From contig NZ_JAGGOK010000049.1 in NCBI RefSeq assembly GCF_018614615.1, forward strand, positions 122,355 to 186,354: DNA of 64,000 nucleotides, in the 5' to 3' direction. Source of the stretch: Streptomyces sp. ISL-100 (lineage in GTDB: Bacteria; Actinomycetota; Actinomycetes; Streptomycetales; Streptomycetaceae). The notes under the pieces are model-generated. The model did not search any database, was not told the origin of the DNA, and saw nothing but the letters and a program-made list of their open reading frames with translations. Positions within the stretch are counted from its first letter, which is position 1. Every line of letters starts with the position of its first letter. The position numbers and the translations under genes were made by a program. Positions 27,024 through 34,253 of this stretch are shown one piece after another.

Positions 27024-27069
27024 GACTGAGGGGCCGGCGGACTGAGGGGCCGGCGGACCCGGCCCCTCA
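27024..27069. terminator. operon terminator with 16-bp direct repeat
   Basis: GACTGAGGGGCCGGCG occurs twice in tandem (27024-27055). The second copy pairs with CCGGCCCCTCA (27059-27069) to give an 11-bp stem with a 5-nt loop, located between the convergent TetR and citrate synthase genes. The first copy offers an alternative, longer-looped pairing. Confidence 0.8.
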
Positions 27070-27076
27070 ACAGACC

Positions 27077-28177
27077 TCAGCGCGCGATGTCGTCGAAGCC
27101 GGTGACCTCGTGCGGATTGCGCGACGCGGGACCGACGTACCGCGCGGAAGGCCGCACCAGGCGCCCGGTGCGCTTCTGCTCCAGGATGTGGGCGCTCCAG
27201 CCCGCCGTACGCGCACACGTGAACATCGACGTGAACATGTGCGCCGGGACCTCCGCGAAGTCCAGCACGATCGCTGCCCAGAACTCGACGTTCGTCGCGA
27301 GCACCCGGTCGGGACGCCGCGCGTGCAGCTCCTCCAGCGCGGCCTTCTCCAGGGCCTCGGCGACCTCGAAGCGCGGCGCCGCGAGCTCCTTCGCCGTACG
27401 CCGCAGAACGCGCGCCCGCGGGTCCTCGGCGCGGTACACGCGGTGGCCGAAGCCCATCAGACGCTCGCCCTTGTCGAGAGCCTGCTTCACGTACGCGGTC
27501 GCGTCACCGGTGCGCTCGATTTCCTCGATCATGCCGAGGACGCGCGAGGGCGCGCCACCGTGGAGCGGTCCGGACATGGCACCGACCGCGCCCGACAGGG
27601 CGGCGGCCACATCCGCGCCGGTCGACGCGATCACGCGCGCCGTGAACGTGGAGGCGTTCATGCCGTGCTCGGCGGCCGACGTCCAGTACGCGTCGACGGC
27701 CTTGACGTGCTTGGGGTCGGGCTCGCCGCGCCAGCGCTTCATGAAGCGCTCGACAACGGTCTCCGCCTTGTCGATCTCCTTCTGCGGAACCATCGGCAGA
27801 CCCTGCCCGCGCGCCGACTGGGCGACGTACGACAGTGCCATCACGGCGGCGCGCGCCAGGTCGTCGCGCGCGGTCTGCTCGTCGATGTCGAGCAGCGGTT
27901 TCAGGCCCCATACGGGGGCGAGCATCGCCAGCGCGGACTGCACGTCGACGCGGATGTCACCGGAGTGGACGGGGATCGGAAACGGTTCGGCGGCCGGCAG
28001 TCCGGGGTTGAACGCGCCGTCGACCAGCAGGCCCCACACGTTCCCGAAGGACACGTGCCCGACGAGGTCTTCGATGTCGACACCCCGGTAACGGAGCGCA
28101 CCGCCCTCCTTGTCCGGTTCTGCGATCTCCGTTTCGAACGCGACGACTCCTTCGAGTCCGGGTACGAAGTCGGACAT
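27077..28177 (-). CDS. citrate synthase 2
   Basis: A 366-residue citrate synthase of the short actinobacterial type that condenses oxaloacetate with acetyl-CoA (or a propionyl-CoA variant). It contains MSGPLHGGAPSRVLGMIEE (catalytic His), GFGHRVYRAEDPRARVL (catalytic His), and Asp in VLDFAEVPAHMFTSMF, followed by ARTAGWSAHILEQ. ATG 28177 follows AGGAG at 8-nt spacing, so the five-residue extension is dropped. It is divergent from pdxH, a pairing I recall as conserved in Streptomyces. A primary citrate synthase is presumably elsewhere in the genome. Confidence 0.93.
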   Translation of the reverse strand: MSDFVPGLEGVVAFETEIAEPDKEGGALRYRGVDIEDLVGHVSFGNVWGLLVDGAFNPGLPAAEPFPIPVHSGDIRVDVQSALAMLAPVWGLKPLLDIDEQTARDDLARAAVMALSYVAQSARGQGLPMVPQKEIDKAETVVERFMKRWRGEPDPKHVKAVDAYWTSAAEHGMNASTFTARVIASTGADVAAALSGAVGAMSGPLHGGAPSRVLGMIEEIERTGDATAYVKQALDKGERLMGFGHRVYRAEDPRARVLRRTAKELAAPRFEVAEALEKAALEELHARRPDRVLATNVEFWAAIVLDFAEVPAHMFTSMFTCARTAGWSAHILEQKRTGRLVRPSARYVGPASRNPHEVTGFDDIAR

Positions 28178-28481
28178 CAGGCGGCTCCTCATGACGTGTT
28201 CGAAAGGCGGAAAGCGGCTCGTGACCAGGGGGTATGCGGCCAGGTTTTAAGTGCCATGGGTCACCCCGGTGATTCCCCGCGCGGCCGGTGGTCACCCAAC
28301 CGCTTCGGAAGCAGGCACGATAGCCCCTGCTGTATGGAGGCCACAGTGCCCGGCGCCCACATTTTGGCGGGTTCCGCCGATGCGGGGAAGCGTGATTACC
28401 GGCACACTGCCCCATTTCCCGCACAGAGGGTTGATGGCACCGGGTGCCGGGCACAATGGGCCGCTGCGGCAGGATGGCACC

Positions 28482-29135
28482 GTGCCGAACCGAGATTTCG
28501 ATCCCGCCGCCATGCGTGAGCACTACCGCAGCGAAGCCTTCACCGAGGCCCAGCTCGCCGACGAGCCGATGGGTCAGTTCGACCGCTGGTTCAGGGAGAT
28601 CGCCACAGGAGGCCTCCACGAGCCGAACGCCATGATCGTCTCCACGGCCACCCCCGACGGCCGGCCCTCGTCCCGCACGGTGCTGCTCAAGCAGTACGAC
28701 AGCCGGGGCTTCGTCTTCTTCACGAACTACGCCTCCCGCAAGGGCCAGGAGATCGCTTCCAATCCGTACGTCTCGCTGCTCTTCCCGTGGCACCAGGTGG
28801 CGCGCCAGGTGACAGTCACCGGTACGGCTGAGCGGATCGGCCGCGACGAGACAGCGGCGTACTTCAGAACGCGCCCGCACGGCTCACAGCTGGGAGCCTG
28901 GGCGAGCGCGCAGTCGTCCGTCGTCGCGTCCCGCGAAGAGCTGCTCTCCCGCTACGACGACCTGGCGACGCGCTACCCGGAGACCGAGCGCGTACCGGTG
29001 CCGCCGGACTGGGGCGGCTATCGGGTCGTTCCCGAGACGGTCGAGTTCTGGCAGGGCCACGCGAACCGCCTGCACGACCGTCTGCGGTACGTCGCCGAGG
29101 GTGGCACCTGGCGCGTGGAACGCCTCTGCCCGTAA
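28482..29135 (+). CDS. pdxH: pyridoxamine 5'-phosphate oxidase
   Basis: A 217-residue FMN enzyme making pyridoxal 5'-phosphate from PNP or PMP. Family motifs are present in order: EPNAMIVSTATPDGRPSSRTVLLK, GFVFFTNYASRKGQEI, ALLF-like SLLFPWHQVARQVTVTG, RPHGSQLGAWASAQSS, and the C-terminal FWQGHANRLHDRLRY. Length fits. GTG 28482 is chosen; the extra upstream frame has no similarity to the family. The start has only a weak ribosome site. It is divergent from citrate synthase 2, with about 300 nt between. Confidence 0.95.
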   Translation: MPNRDFDPAAMREHYRSEAFTEAQLADEPMGQFDRWFREIATGGLHEPNAMIVSTATPDGRPSSRTVLLKQYDSRGFVFFTNYASRKGQEIASNPYVSLLFPWHQVARQVTVTGTAERIGRDETAAYFRTRPHGSQLGAWASAQSSVVASREELLSRYDDLATRYPETERVPVPPDWGGYRVVPETVEFWQGHANRLHDRLRYVAEGGTWRVERLCP

Positions 29136-29159
29136 GGCGTGCCCCAAGGGCCTGCGGAA

Positions 29160-29353
29160 CGCAGAAACCCGCGGGCTCTGGTCCCTCCGAAGAGGAGCCG
29201 GCCGGACTTACCGGCGAGCCCGCGGGTCAGTGACTGCTGGGATTTCGGCCGACGATCTGTCGGCCTGCACTAAGTGCGACGACGGGCCGTCAGCCCGCAG
29301 TCACCTCACGAGTCCGAAATGACATCACTTCCGAACCACCTCCCTTCACGTGT
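29160..29353 (-). ncRNA. candidate structured small RNA with internal short ORF
   Basis: In the 383-bp gap between pdxH and the PAS gene, the minus strand shows an ordered set of signals. From the expected start near 29353 come a Shine-Dalgarno and a short ORF. A four-way junction follows: closing stem 29297-29304/29230-29237 (8 bp), then hairpins 29284-29296, 29267-29277 and 29247-29265 (7-bp stem). A 12-bp stem, 29216-29227/29167-29178, with TTTCT after it then acts like a terminator. No minus-strand gene follows; the RNA would end about 25 nt beyond the pdxH stop on the other strand. I do not recognise a named RNA family. Confidence 0.6.
29290..29328 (-). CDS. candidate 12-residue peptide ORF inside the small RNA
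   Basis: AGGGAGGTGG (29336-29345), an almost perfect anti-16S match, lies 7 nt before GTG 29328. The ORF reads MMSFRTREVTAG (or 11 residues from ATG 29325) and stops in the loop of the first hairpin of the junction. Translation would melt the closing stem, as in leader-peptide control. It is too short for similarity arguments; the strength of the ribosome site is the evidence. Confidence 0.45.
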   Translation of the reverse strand: MMSFRTREVTAG

Positions 29354-29359
29354 GCCGCA

Positions 29360-29388
29360 AGCCTAAGAACCGCTCCCGCTCGCCACAA
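29360..29388 (-). promoter_or_regulatory. candidate housekeeping promoter of the small RNA
   Basis: On the minus strand TTGTGG (29383-29388) and TAGGCT (29360-29365) are separated by 17 nt, close to Streptomyces HrdB-type -35/-10 boxes, and would start transcription near 29353, just before the ribosome site of the short ORF. Confidence 0.5.
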
Positions 29389-29518
29389 GTGAATTAAGGA
29401 GGGTATCTATTTCGCCGAACCAGGTGTGTGCTGCGTCACGTTCCAGTTGAATGATCCCGAGTTCAGCAGTGCGGCAGACAGCAGTGCAGCAAAGGCGAAC
29501 ACCTGCAGGGGGTGCCAG

Positions 29519-30880
29519 GTGAGTGCTTCCCGGATCGGCGAGACCACCGACGCGTTCGGTCCCGACGAGCCAGGACCCGGTTCCGACGATCTTCTTGCCG
29601 CGCTTCTCGACGGCATGGACGCGGCGCTCTGTGCCTTCGACGCGGACGGGGTGATCACCCACTGGAACCGCGAGGCGGAGCGGATCCTCGGGTGGACGGC
29701 GGAGGAGGCCGTCGGGCGGGTCGGTTTCGCGGGCTGGGCGGCGAGAGCGGCGGACGCCGACGAGGTGCAGGGACGGCTGATGTCGGCGATGCACGCCCCC
29801 GGCCGTCAGGTGCACGAATTCGCGCTTCTGCGGAAGGACGGTGGGCGCGTTCTCGTACGTACACAGTCGGCGGGAGTGCGCGGTGCGGAGGGCAAGCCCG
29901 CCGGGGTGTACTGCGCGTTCAGTGAAGTGCACGCGCAGATCGACCTGGAACGGGCGATCGCGCTGAGCGAGGCGCTCTTCGACGACGCCTCCTGGGGCGT
30001 CGTCCTGGTGGACGTGGACCTGCGTCCCACCGTCGTCAACGCGCACGCGGCGCGCGCGCTCGGAGTGGGGCGTACGGCGCTCCTGGGCCGCCCCCTGGGG
30101 GAGCTCGTCGTCCAGGGCGTGGAAGAGCTGGAGGGCGCTCTCCAGCACGTACTGGCGGAGGGGGCGCCCCCGGCCCCCGCCGAGCTTTGGGTGACGCTGC
30201 GCAGGGCGGAGGCGGGCGGGAGGGGCGAGAGGCGGCGGTGCTGGCGCAGCGGCTTCCTGCGGCTGGCCTCGCCGCTCGCGGAGGAACCGGTCCCGCTGGG
30301 CGTCGGCTGGCTGTTCCAGGACATCACCGAGGCGAAGGCCGCGGAACAGGAAGCCGCGCAACTGCGGTTCCGCGGCAACCAGCTGCACCGCGCCGGGCGC
30401 GCGGCCGCCGAGTGCGAGGACCCGATGGAAGCGGCGCTGTCGTACCTGGACTTCGCCCTCGCCGGATTCGCCGACCACGCGCTGGTGGACCTGACGGTGG
30501 GGGATCACCCGGCCCGCCTGGTCCGGGCCGCGGCCACGCCTTCGGGCGCCCCGGGCCCGTGCCTGCCGGTGACCGGCGGAGCCGGGATCCCCGTCCCGTA
30601 TCCGTCCGGTCATCCGGCGCTCCAGTGCCTCGACCGTCTCGGCTCGGTACGGGCCAGCGGGGGGGCGCAGGACTGGGCGGTGCAGCGCCAGTGGCCGAAG
30701 GACACCGTGCACGCCTTGTGCACGGTGCTGCGCAGCCGCGGCCGGACGCTCGGAGTGGCCACCTTCCTGCGCGGTCCGAGCCGCAGTGCCTTCGAGCGCC
30801 CGGACGCGACGTACGCGGAGAACATCGCCGTGCGGGTGGCGGCGGCGATCGACTTGGCGCAGGTGCTGAAACCGGCGTAA
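29519..30880 (+). CDS. PAS-domain sensory protein (PAS-PAS-GAF-like), no output domain seen
   Basis: About 453 residues, cytosolic. The first PAS domain (about 20-140) has MDAALCAFDADGVITHWNREAERILGWTAEEAVGR; a second (about 150-290) has WGVVLVDVDLRPTVVNAHAARALGVG and LFQDITEAKAAEQEA, a PAC-like ending. The final about 170 residues are GAF-like (VHALCTVLRSRGRTLGVATFLRG, then YAENIAVRVAAAIDLAQV). Streptomyces relatives often continue into a SpoIIE phosphatase or HATPase domain; here the protein stops at QVLKPA, so it may act through partners. GTG 29519 is preferred (GGGGG upstream); an upstream in-frame start at 29426 is possible. Confidence 0.75.
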   Translation: MSASRIGETTDAFGPDEPGPGSDDLLAALLDGMDAALCAFDADGVITHWNREAERILGWTAEEAVGRVGFAGWAARAADADEVQGRLMSAMHAPGRQVHEFALLRKDGGRVLVRTQSAGVRGAEGKPAGVYCAFSEVHAQIDLERAIALSEALFDDASWGVVLVDVDLRPTVVNAHAARALGVGRTALLGRPLGELVVQGVEELEGALQHVLAEGAPPAPAELWVTLRRAEAGGRGERRRCWRSGFLRLASPLAEEPVPLGVGWLFQDITEAKAAEQEAAQLRFRGNQLHRAGRAAAECEDPMEAALSYLDFALAGFADHALVDLTVGDHPARLVRAAATPSGAPGPCLPVTGGAGIPVPYPSGHPALQCLDRLGSVRASGGAQDWAVQRQWPKDTVHALCTVLRSRGRTLGVATFLRGPSRSAFERPDATYAENIAVRVAAAIDLAQVLKPA

Positions 30881-30922
30881 AAGACGAACCCGGGAACGGG
30901 CCGTTCTGGGGAACGGTCCTTC

Positions 30923-31069
30923 TTACGCCGCGTGCAGGGCCAGCGTCGGGGAGAGCCGTGCCGCCCGTACGGCCGGGTACAGGCCGGCGATCGTGCCGAT
31001 CACCAGCGTCGCCCCGAACCCGCCGCCGACCGCCCATGGGGGCACGACCCACGGCAGGCCGCCGGAGTA
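30923..31069 (-). pseudogene. C-terminal remnant of a MacB/FtsX-type ABC permease
   Basis: The last 48 codons of this frame read like the end of a MacB/FtsX permease: PPWAVGGGFGATLVIGTIAG, LYPAVRAARLSPTLAL, stop. Before residue Y (base 31069) the similarity stops and the strand carries the antisense of a histidine kinase. No N-terminal domain, no MacB ATPase and no start codon context are present. It is therefore a fragment left by a deletion or rearrangement whose breakpoint lies at about 31070-31105. Confidence 0.65.
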
Positions 31070-31105
31070 CGCGAACCGGGCACCCCCGTCGACCTCGGCC
31101 CGGGG

Positions 31106-32056
31106 GTGGCGGCGGAGTATGCGGCGACCCGGCGGATCAGCAACGCGGCCGAGGACGCCGCACTGGAAAGCCTGCTGACGGTGTCCGGCGTGGCGCTCGC
31201 CCTCTTCTCGGCCGCCTCCGTGGCACTGGCCTGGTGGATGGCGGGCAGGGTGCTGCGCCCGGTCGGGGTGATCACCGCGCGGGCGCGCAGGCTGTCGGGC
31301 GAGAACCTCCACGAACGGCTCGCCCTCAAGGCGCCGCCCGGCGAACTCAAGGAGCTCGCCGACACGTTCGACGGAATGCTCGACCGGATAGAACAACTCG
31401 TCTCCGCGCAGCAGCGCTTCGCCGCCAACGCCGCCCACGAACTGCGGATGTCCCTCGGCGTGCAGCGGGCAGCCGCAGAGATCGGACTGGCCGGCGAACC
31501 GTCGCCGGAGAAGGTCGCCCGTATCCGCGAGAAGCTGATCGAAACGGCGGGGGAGTGCGAGCAGCTCATCGAGGGCCTGCTGCTTCTCGCGGTCTCCGAC
31601 CAGGGGCTCCAGCGCCGCGAACCCGCCGCGCTGGACGCGATCGCCCGCACGGTGGCGAACGGGCTGACCGAGGACGCCCGGCGCCTGGGCGTCACGGTGG
31701 AGGCTTCGGGGCAGCCGCTGACGGTACGGGGAGACGCGGTCCTGCTGGAACACCTCGTCCACAACCTCGCCGCCAACGCGATCCGCCACAACCACCCCGG
31801 GGGCCGGCTGCGGCTCCGTGTGTCCCCTGACGGCCTGGAGGTCTCCAACACGGGCCCCGTCGTCCTGCCCGCTACGGTGCCCCGCCTGTTCGAGCCGTTC
31901 CGCCGGGCGCGGGAGCGCCACCATGCGCCAGGTGAGGGGGCCGGACTGGGGCTGTCCATCGTGGCGTCCATAGCGCGCGCCCACGGCGCACTGGCGGCAG
32001 CCGTCGCCAACCAGGGTGGCGGGCTGACCGTACGGGTGACGTTCCCGGGAACGTAG
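31106..32056 (+). pseudogene. N-terminally truncated sensor histidine kinase
   Basis: From about 31106 the frame reads as the C-terminal two thirds of an OmpR-class kinase: one membrane helix (LLTVSGVALALFSAASVALAW), HAMP (GRVLRPVGVITARARRLSGE), HisKA with NAAHELRMSLG, N-box LVHNLAANAIRHNH, and G-box GAGLGLSIVASIARAHG. The first membrane helix and sensor are missing, and upstream the frame overlaps the permease remnant. The H-box is altered: canonical HELRTPL reads HELRMSL. No response-regulator gene is adjacent. GTG 31106 could start a 316-residue product, so a residual function is possible, but decay is more likely. Confidence 0.6.
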
Positions 32057-32092
32057 GCCGTACGTTCCCGGGAGCGCACGGCGAGGACGTGA

Positions 32093-32848
32093 TCAGTGCC
32101 GGTAGAAGATCCGGTCGCGGTACTCCGTCATCACGCGGCCGTTCCATTCGTGACCGCCATCGACGTTGCCCGAGCGCAGCAACGGCGGTTCGATTCCGCG
32201 CTCCGCCAGGTCGCCCGCAGCGGTCGCCATGACGGCCTGCACCAGAGCGCTCGTGACGACAGTCGACGCGGGCGCGAAGGGGGCCTCGATGCCCGGCGCC
32301 GTGAGTTCCGCGTCGCCGACCGCGATCTTGCTGTCGAGGACGATGTCGCAATGGTCCTTCAAATACGTTCCAGAGACGTGCCGGGACTTCGTCTCTCGCG
32401 TGTACGCCACCGAGGTCACGCCGATGACCTTCAGGCCGAGCGCCCGCGCGTTCATCGCCATCTCCACCGGCAGCGCGTTGCGCCCCGACAGCGAGATGAT
32501 CACCAGTACGTCGCCCGGCTTGGCGGGGCTGCTGTCCAGCACGGCTGCCGCGAGCCCGTCGACGCGTTCCAGGGCGGAGCCCAGTGTGGCGGGCATGACG
32601 TCCACGCCGACGGTCCCGGGAACGACGAGCAGGTTCATCAGGGCGAGGCCGCCGGCCCGGTAGACGACGTCCTGGGCTGCCAGCGAGGAGTGGCCGGCGC
32701 CGAAGGCGAAGAGCCGCCCTCCCGCCGCCACCGTGTCGGCGATGGCGGCGCCGGCGGCTGTGATGTTCTGGGCCTCCTCGTCGCGGACGCGGTGCAGCAG
32801 CCCGATCGCGGCGTCGAAGAACTGACCGGCCAGTTTGCTTTCGCTCAT
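32093..32848 (-). CDS. SIS-domain sugar isomerase-like protein
   Basis: A 251-residue cytosolic protein with one SIS (phosphosugar-binding) fold: GGRLFAFGAGHSSLAAQDVVYRAGG near 55-80 and VLVIISLSGRNALPVEMAMNARALGLKVIGVTS near 125-157, the Ser-containing phosphosugar loop. It resembles proteins annotated as SIS-domain or MurQ/GlmS-related regulators in Streptomyces; the substrate, probably an amino-sugar phosphate, is inferred. ATG 32848 is preferred to the 9-codon longer start. It is divergent from dmdR1, and 177 nt lie between the starts; I did not find an iron box there. Confidence 0.82.
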   Translation of the reverse strand: MSESKLAGQFFDAAIGLLHRVRDEEAQNITAAGAAIADTVAAGGRLFAFGAGHSSLAAQDVVYRAGGLALMNLLVVPGTVGVDVMPATLGSALERVDGLAAAVLDSSPAKPGDVLVIISLSGRNALPVEMAMNARALGLKVIGVTSVAYTRETKSRHVSGTYLKDHCDIVLDSKIAVGDAELTAPGIEAPFAPASTVVTSALVQAVMATAAGDLAERGIEPPLLRSGNVDGGHEWNGRVMTEYRDRIFYRH

Positions 32849-33024
32849 CGCGCAGGGCCCTTTCCAGCGGTACATCGTGCGAGTGTCGTGCGACGGTGGC
32901 GCGGATCACGTTGCGGTCTGGACCAGTGCCGTGTCAATACGGCTTCCGGTCGGCGCGGCACGGTTGTCAGCGCTATGCGTCAGAATTGGGTCAGGGCCAG
33001 CGCACGAGTAATCGAGGGGCACGT

Positions 33025-33717
33025 ATGTCCGGACTGATCGACACAACGGAGATGTATCTCCGCACCATCCTCGAGCTCGAGGAAGAAGGCGTGGTCCCCA
33101 TGCGCGCCCGTATCGCCGAGCGGCTCGACCAGAGCGGACCGACGGTGAGCCAGACCGTGGCGCGTATGGAGCGCGACGGTCTGGTGACAGTGGCGGGCGA
33201 CCGTCACCTGGAGCTGACCGACGAGGGCCGCAAGCTCGCCACCCGCGTGATGCGCAAGCACCGGCTCGCCGAGTGTCTGCTCGTCGACGTGATCGGCCTG
33301 GAGTGGGAGCAGGTCCACGCGGAGGCATGCCGCTGGGAGCACGTGATGAGTGAGGCGGTGGAGCGGCGCGTACTGGAGCTGCTGCGTCACCCGACGGAGT
33401 CTCCGTACGGCAACCCGATCCCCGGCCTGGAGGAGCTTGGCGAGAAGGCCGAGGCGGACCCGTTCCTGGACGACAACATGGTCAGCCTGAATGACCTGGC
33501 ACCCGGCCCGGAGGGCAAGACCGTGGTCGTACGCCGGATCGGGGAGCCGATCCAGACGGATGCCCAGCTGATGTACACGCTGCGACGCGCGGGCGTTCAG
33601 CCCGGGTCGGTCGTGAGTGTGACGGAGTCGCCCGGCGGGGTACTTGTCGGAAGCAGTGGCGAGGCCGCGGAGCTCGATGCCGAGGTGGCCTCGCACGTTT
33701 TCGTCGCCAAGCGCTGA
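33025..33717 (+). CDS. dmdR1: DtxR-family iron-dependent regulator DmdR1
   Basis: A 230-residue regulator. The N-terminal winged helix (MSGLIDTTEMYLRTILELEEE, ARIAERLDQSGPTVSQTVARMERDGL) is followed by the metal-binding dimerisation domain with CRWEHVMS (Cys, Glu and His ligands), HPTESPYGNPIPG, and a C-terminal SH3-like domain. In Streptomyces DmdR1 binds Fe2+ and represses siderophore genes through iron boxes. Length and sequence agree with the major copy of S. coelicolor as I remember it. ATG 33025 follows GAGGGG. An antisense frame spans the whole gene (see findings). A hairpin terminator follows. Confidence 0.93.
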   Translation: MSGLIDTTEMYLRTILELEEEGVVPMRARIAERLDQSGPTVSQTVARMERDGLVTVAGDRHLELTDEGRKLATRVMRKHRLAECLLVDVIGLEWEQVHAEACRWEHVMSEAVERRVLELLRHPTESPYGNPIPGLEELGEKAEADPFLDDNMVSLNDLAPGPEGKTVVVRRIGEPIQTDAQLMYTLRRAGVQPGSVVSVTESPGGVLVGSSGEAAELDAEVASHVFVAKR

Positions 33718-33743
33718 CGCCGGCGCTCCGGCAGCAACGGCCC

Positions 33744-33768
33744 CCGGCCCCAAGGTCGTTGGGGCCGG
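33744..33768 (+). terminator. dmdR1 terminator
   Basis: CCGGCCCCAA and TTGGGGCCGG form a perfect 10-bp stem with a 5-nt loop, 27 nt after the dmdR1 stop codon. Confidence 0.85.
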
Positions 33769-33978
33769 TCCGGCGATCCTCCGGAATCCCAGCGACCGGA
33801 CGGATCCCGTGCCAGGCTGTGACCGAAGCACTTGACGTGAGGGCCGCCGACCGGTCTGCCGGTTCGGTCGGGGAGGGGGCAGGGGATGCGCCCGTCGCAC
33901 TGGTACGGCCTGGGGGGTCGTCCCGTTCGTCTTACTTGTTCCGTTCGTTCCGTACGTTCTGTTCGTTGTGAAGGGGAT

Positions 33979-34006
33979 GGCTCCGGCGCCCTGAGGCGCC
34001 GGAGCC
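33979..34006. terminator. 12-bp perfect hairpin
   Basis: GGCTCCGGCGCC - CTGA - GGCGCCGGAGCC, a very stable stem with a tetraloop, about 260 nt past dmdR1 and 250 nt before the hydrolase gene. Confidence 0.6.
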
Positions 34007-34172
34007 TGTCCTCCCCTGCACTGACCCGGAGCCCCGAGCTCCCAGGGTCAGCCCCCGCGGTCCGTCTTCCCCGAGCGGCCCGCCTCCCGCTGAAGATCTC
34101 CCCTCGGCGGCGGGAGTCAATCCTTGAGCGTGGTCACTCGAAAGGGGGGTGTTGCGCGCCGCAAGCGCATTT

Positions 34173-34188
34173 TCGAATACGGGTTCGA
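34173..34188. promoter_or_regulatory. SOS-box-like palindrome
   Basis: TCGAATACGGGTTCGA differs by one base from the actinobacterial LexA box TCGAAC-N4-GTTCGA and lies 65 nt before the hydrolase start. The match is seen; LexA binding is inferred. Confidence 0.4.
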
Positions 34189-34253
34189 TAGTCTGACTGG
34201 ACTCGACCACTCATGGACGGACCGCCCGGGGGACGAAGGGGGTGCCAGGACAT

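Larger units (their letters stand above)
33769..34253. other. non-coding gap with hairpin and operator-like site
   Basis: No convincing gene in this stretch after dmdR1. It contains a run of GTTCGT-like words (33924-33967), a 12-bp perfect hairpin with a CTGA loop (33979-34006, GGCTCCGGCGCC / GGCGCCGGAGCC), and an SOS-box-like palindrome at 34173-34188. The hairpin followed by TGTCCTCCCCT may end a transcript; what is transcribed before it is unclear. Confidence 0.5.

Noticed and set aside
29101..29322. Plus-strand 73-codon frame after pdxH
   Set aside because: It crosses the hairpins of the minus-strand RNA, has no ribosome site, and its sequence is low in any protein-like pattern.
30932..31105. 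Longer N-terminus of the histidine kinase
   Set aside because: The translated part (MQGQRRGEPCRPYG and on) is antisense to the permease remnant and has no membrane helix or sensor.
32849..33024. Iron box (DmdR operator) between the SIS gene and dmdR1
   Set aside because: I found nothing close to TTAGGTTAGGCTCACCTAA in this gap.
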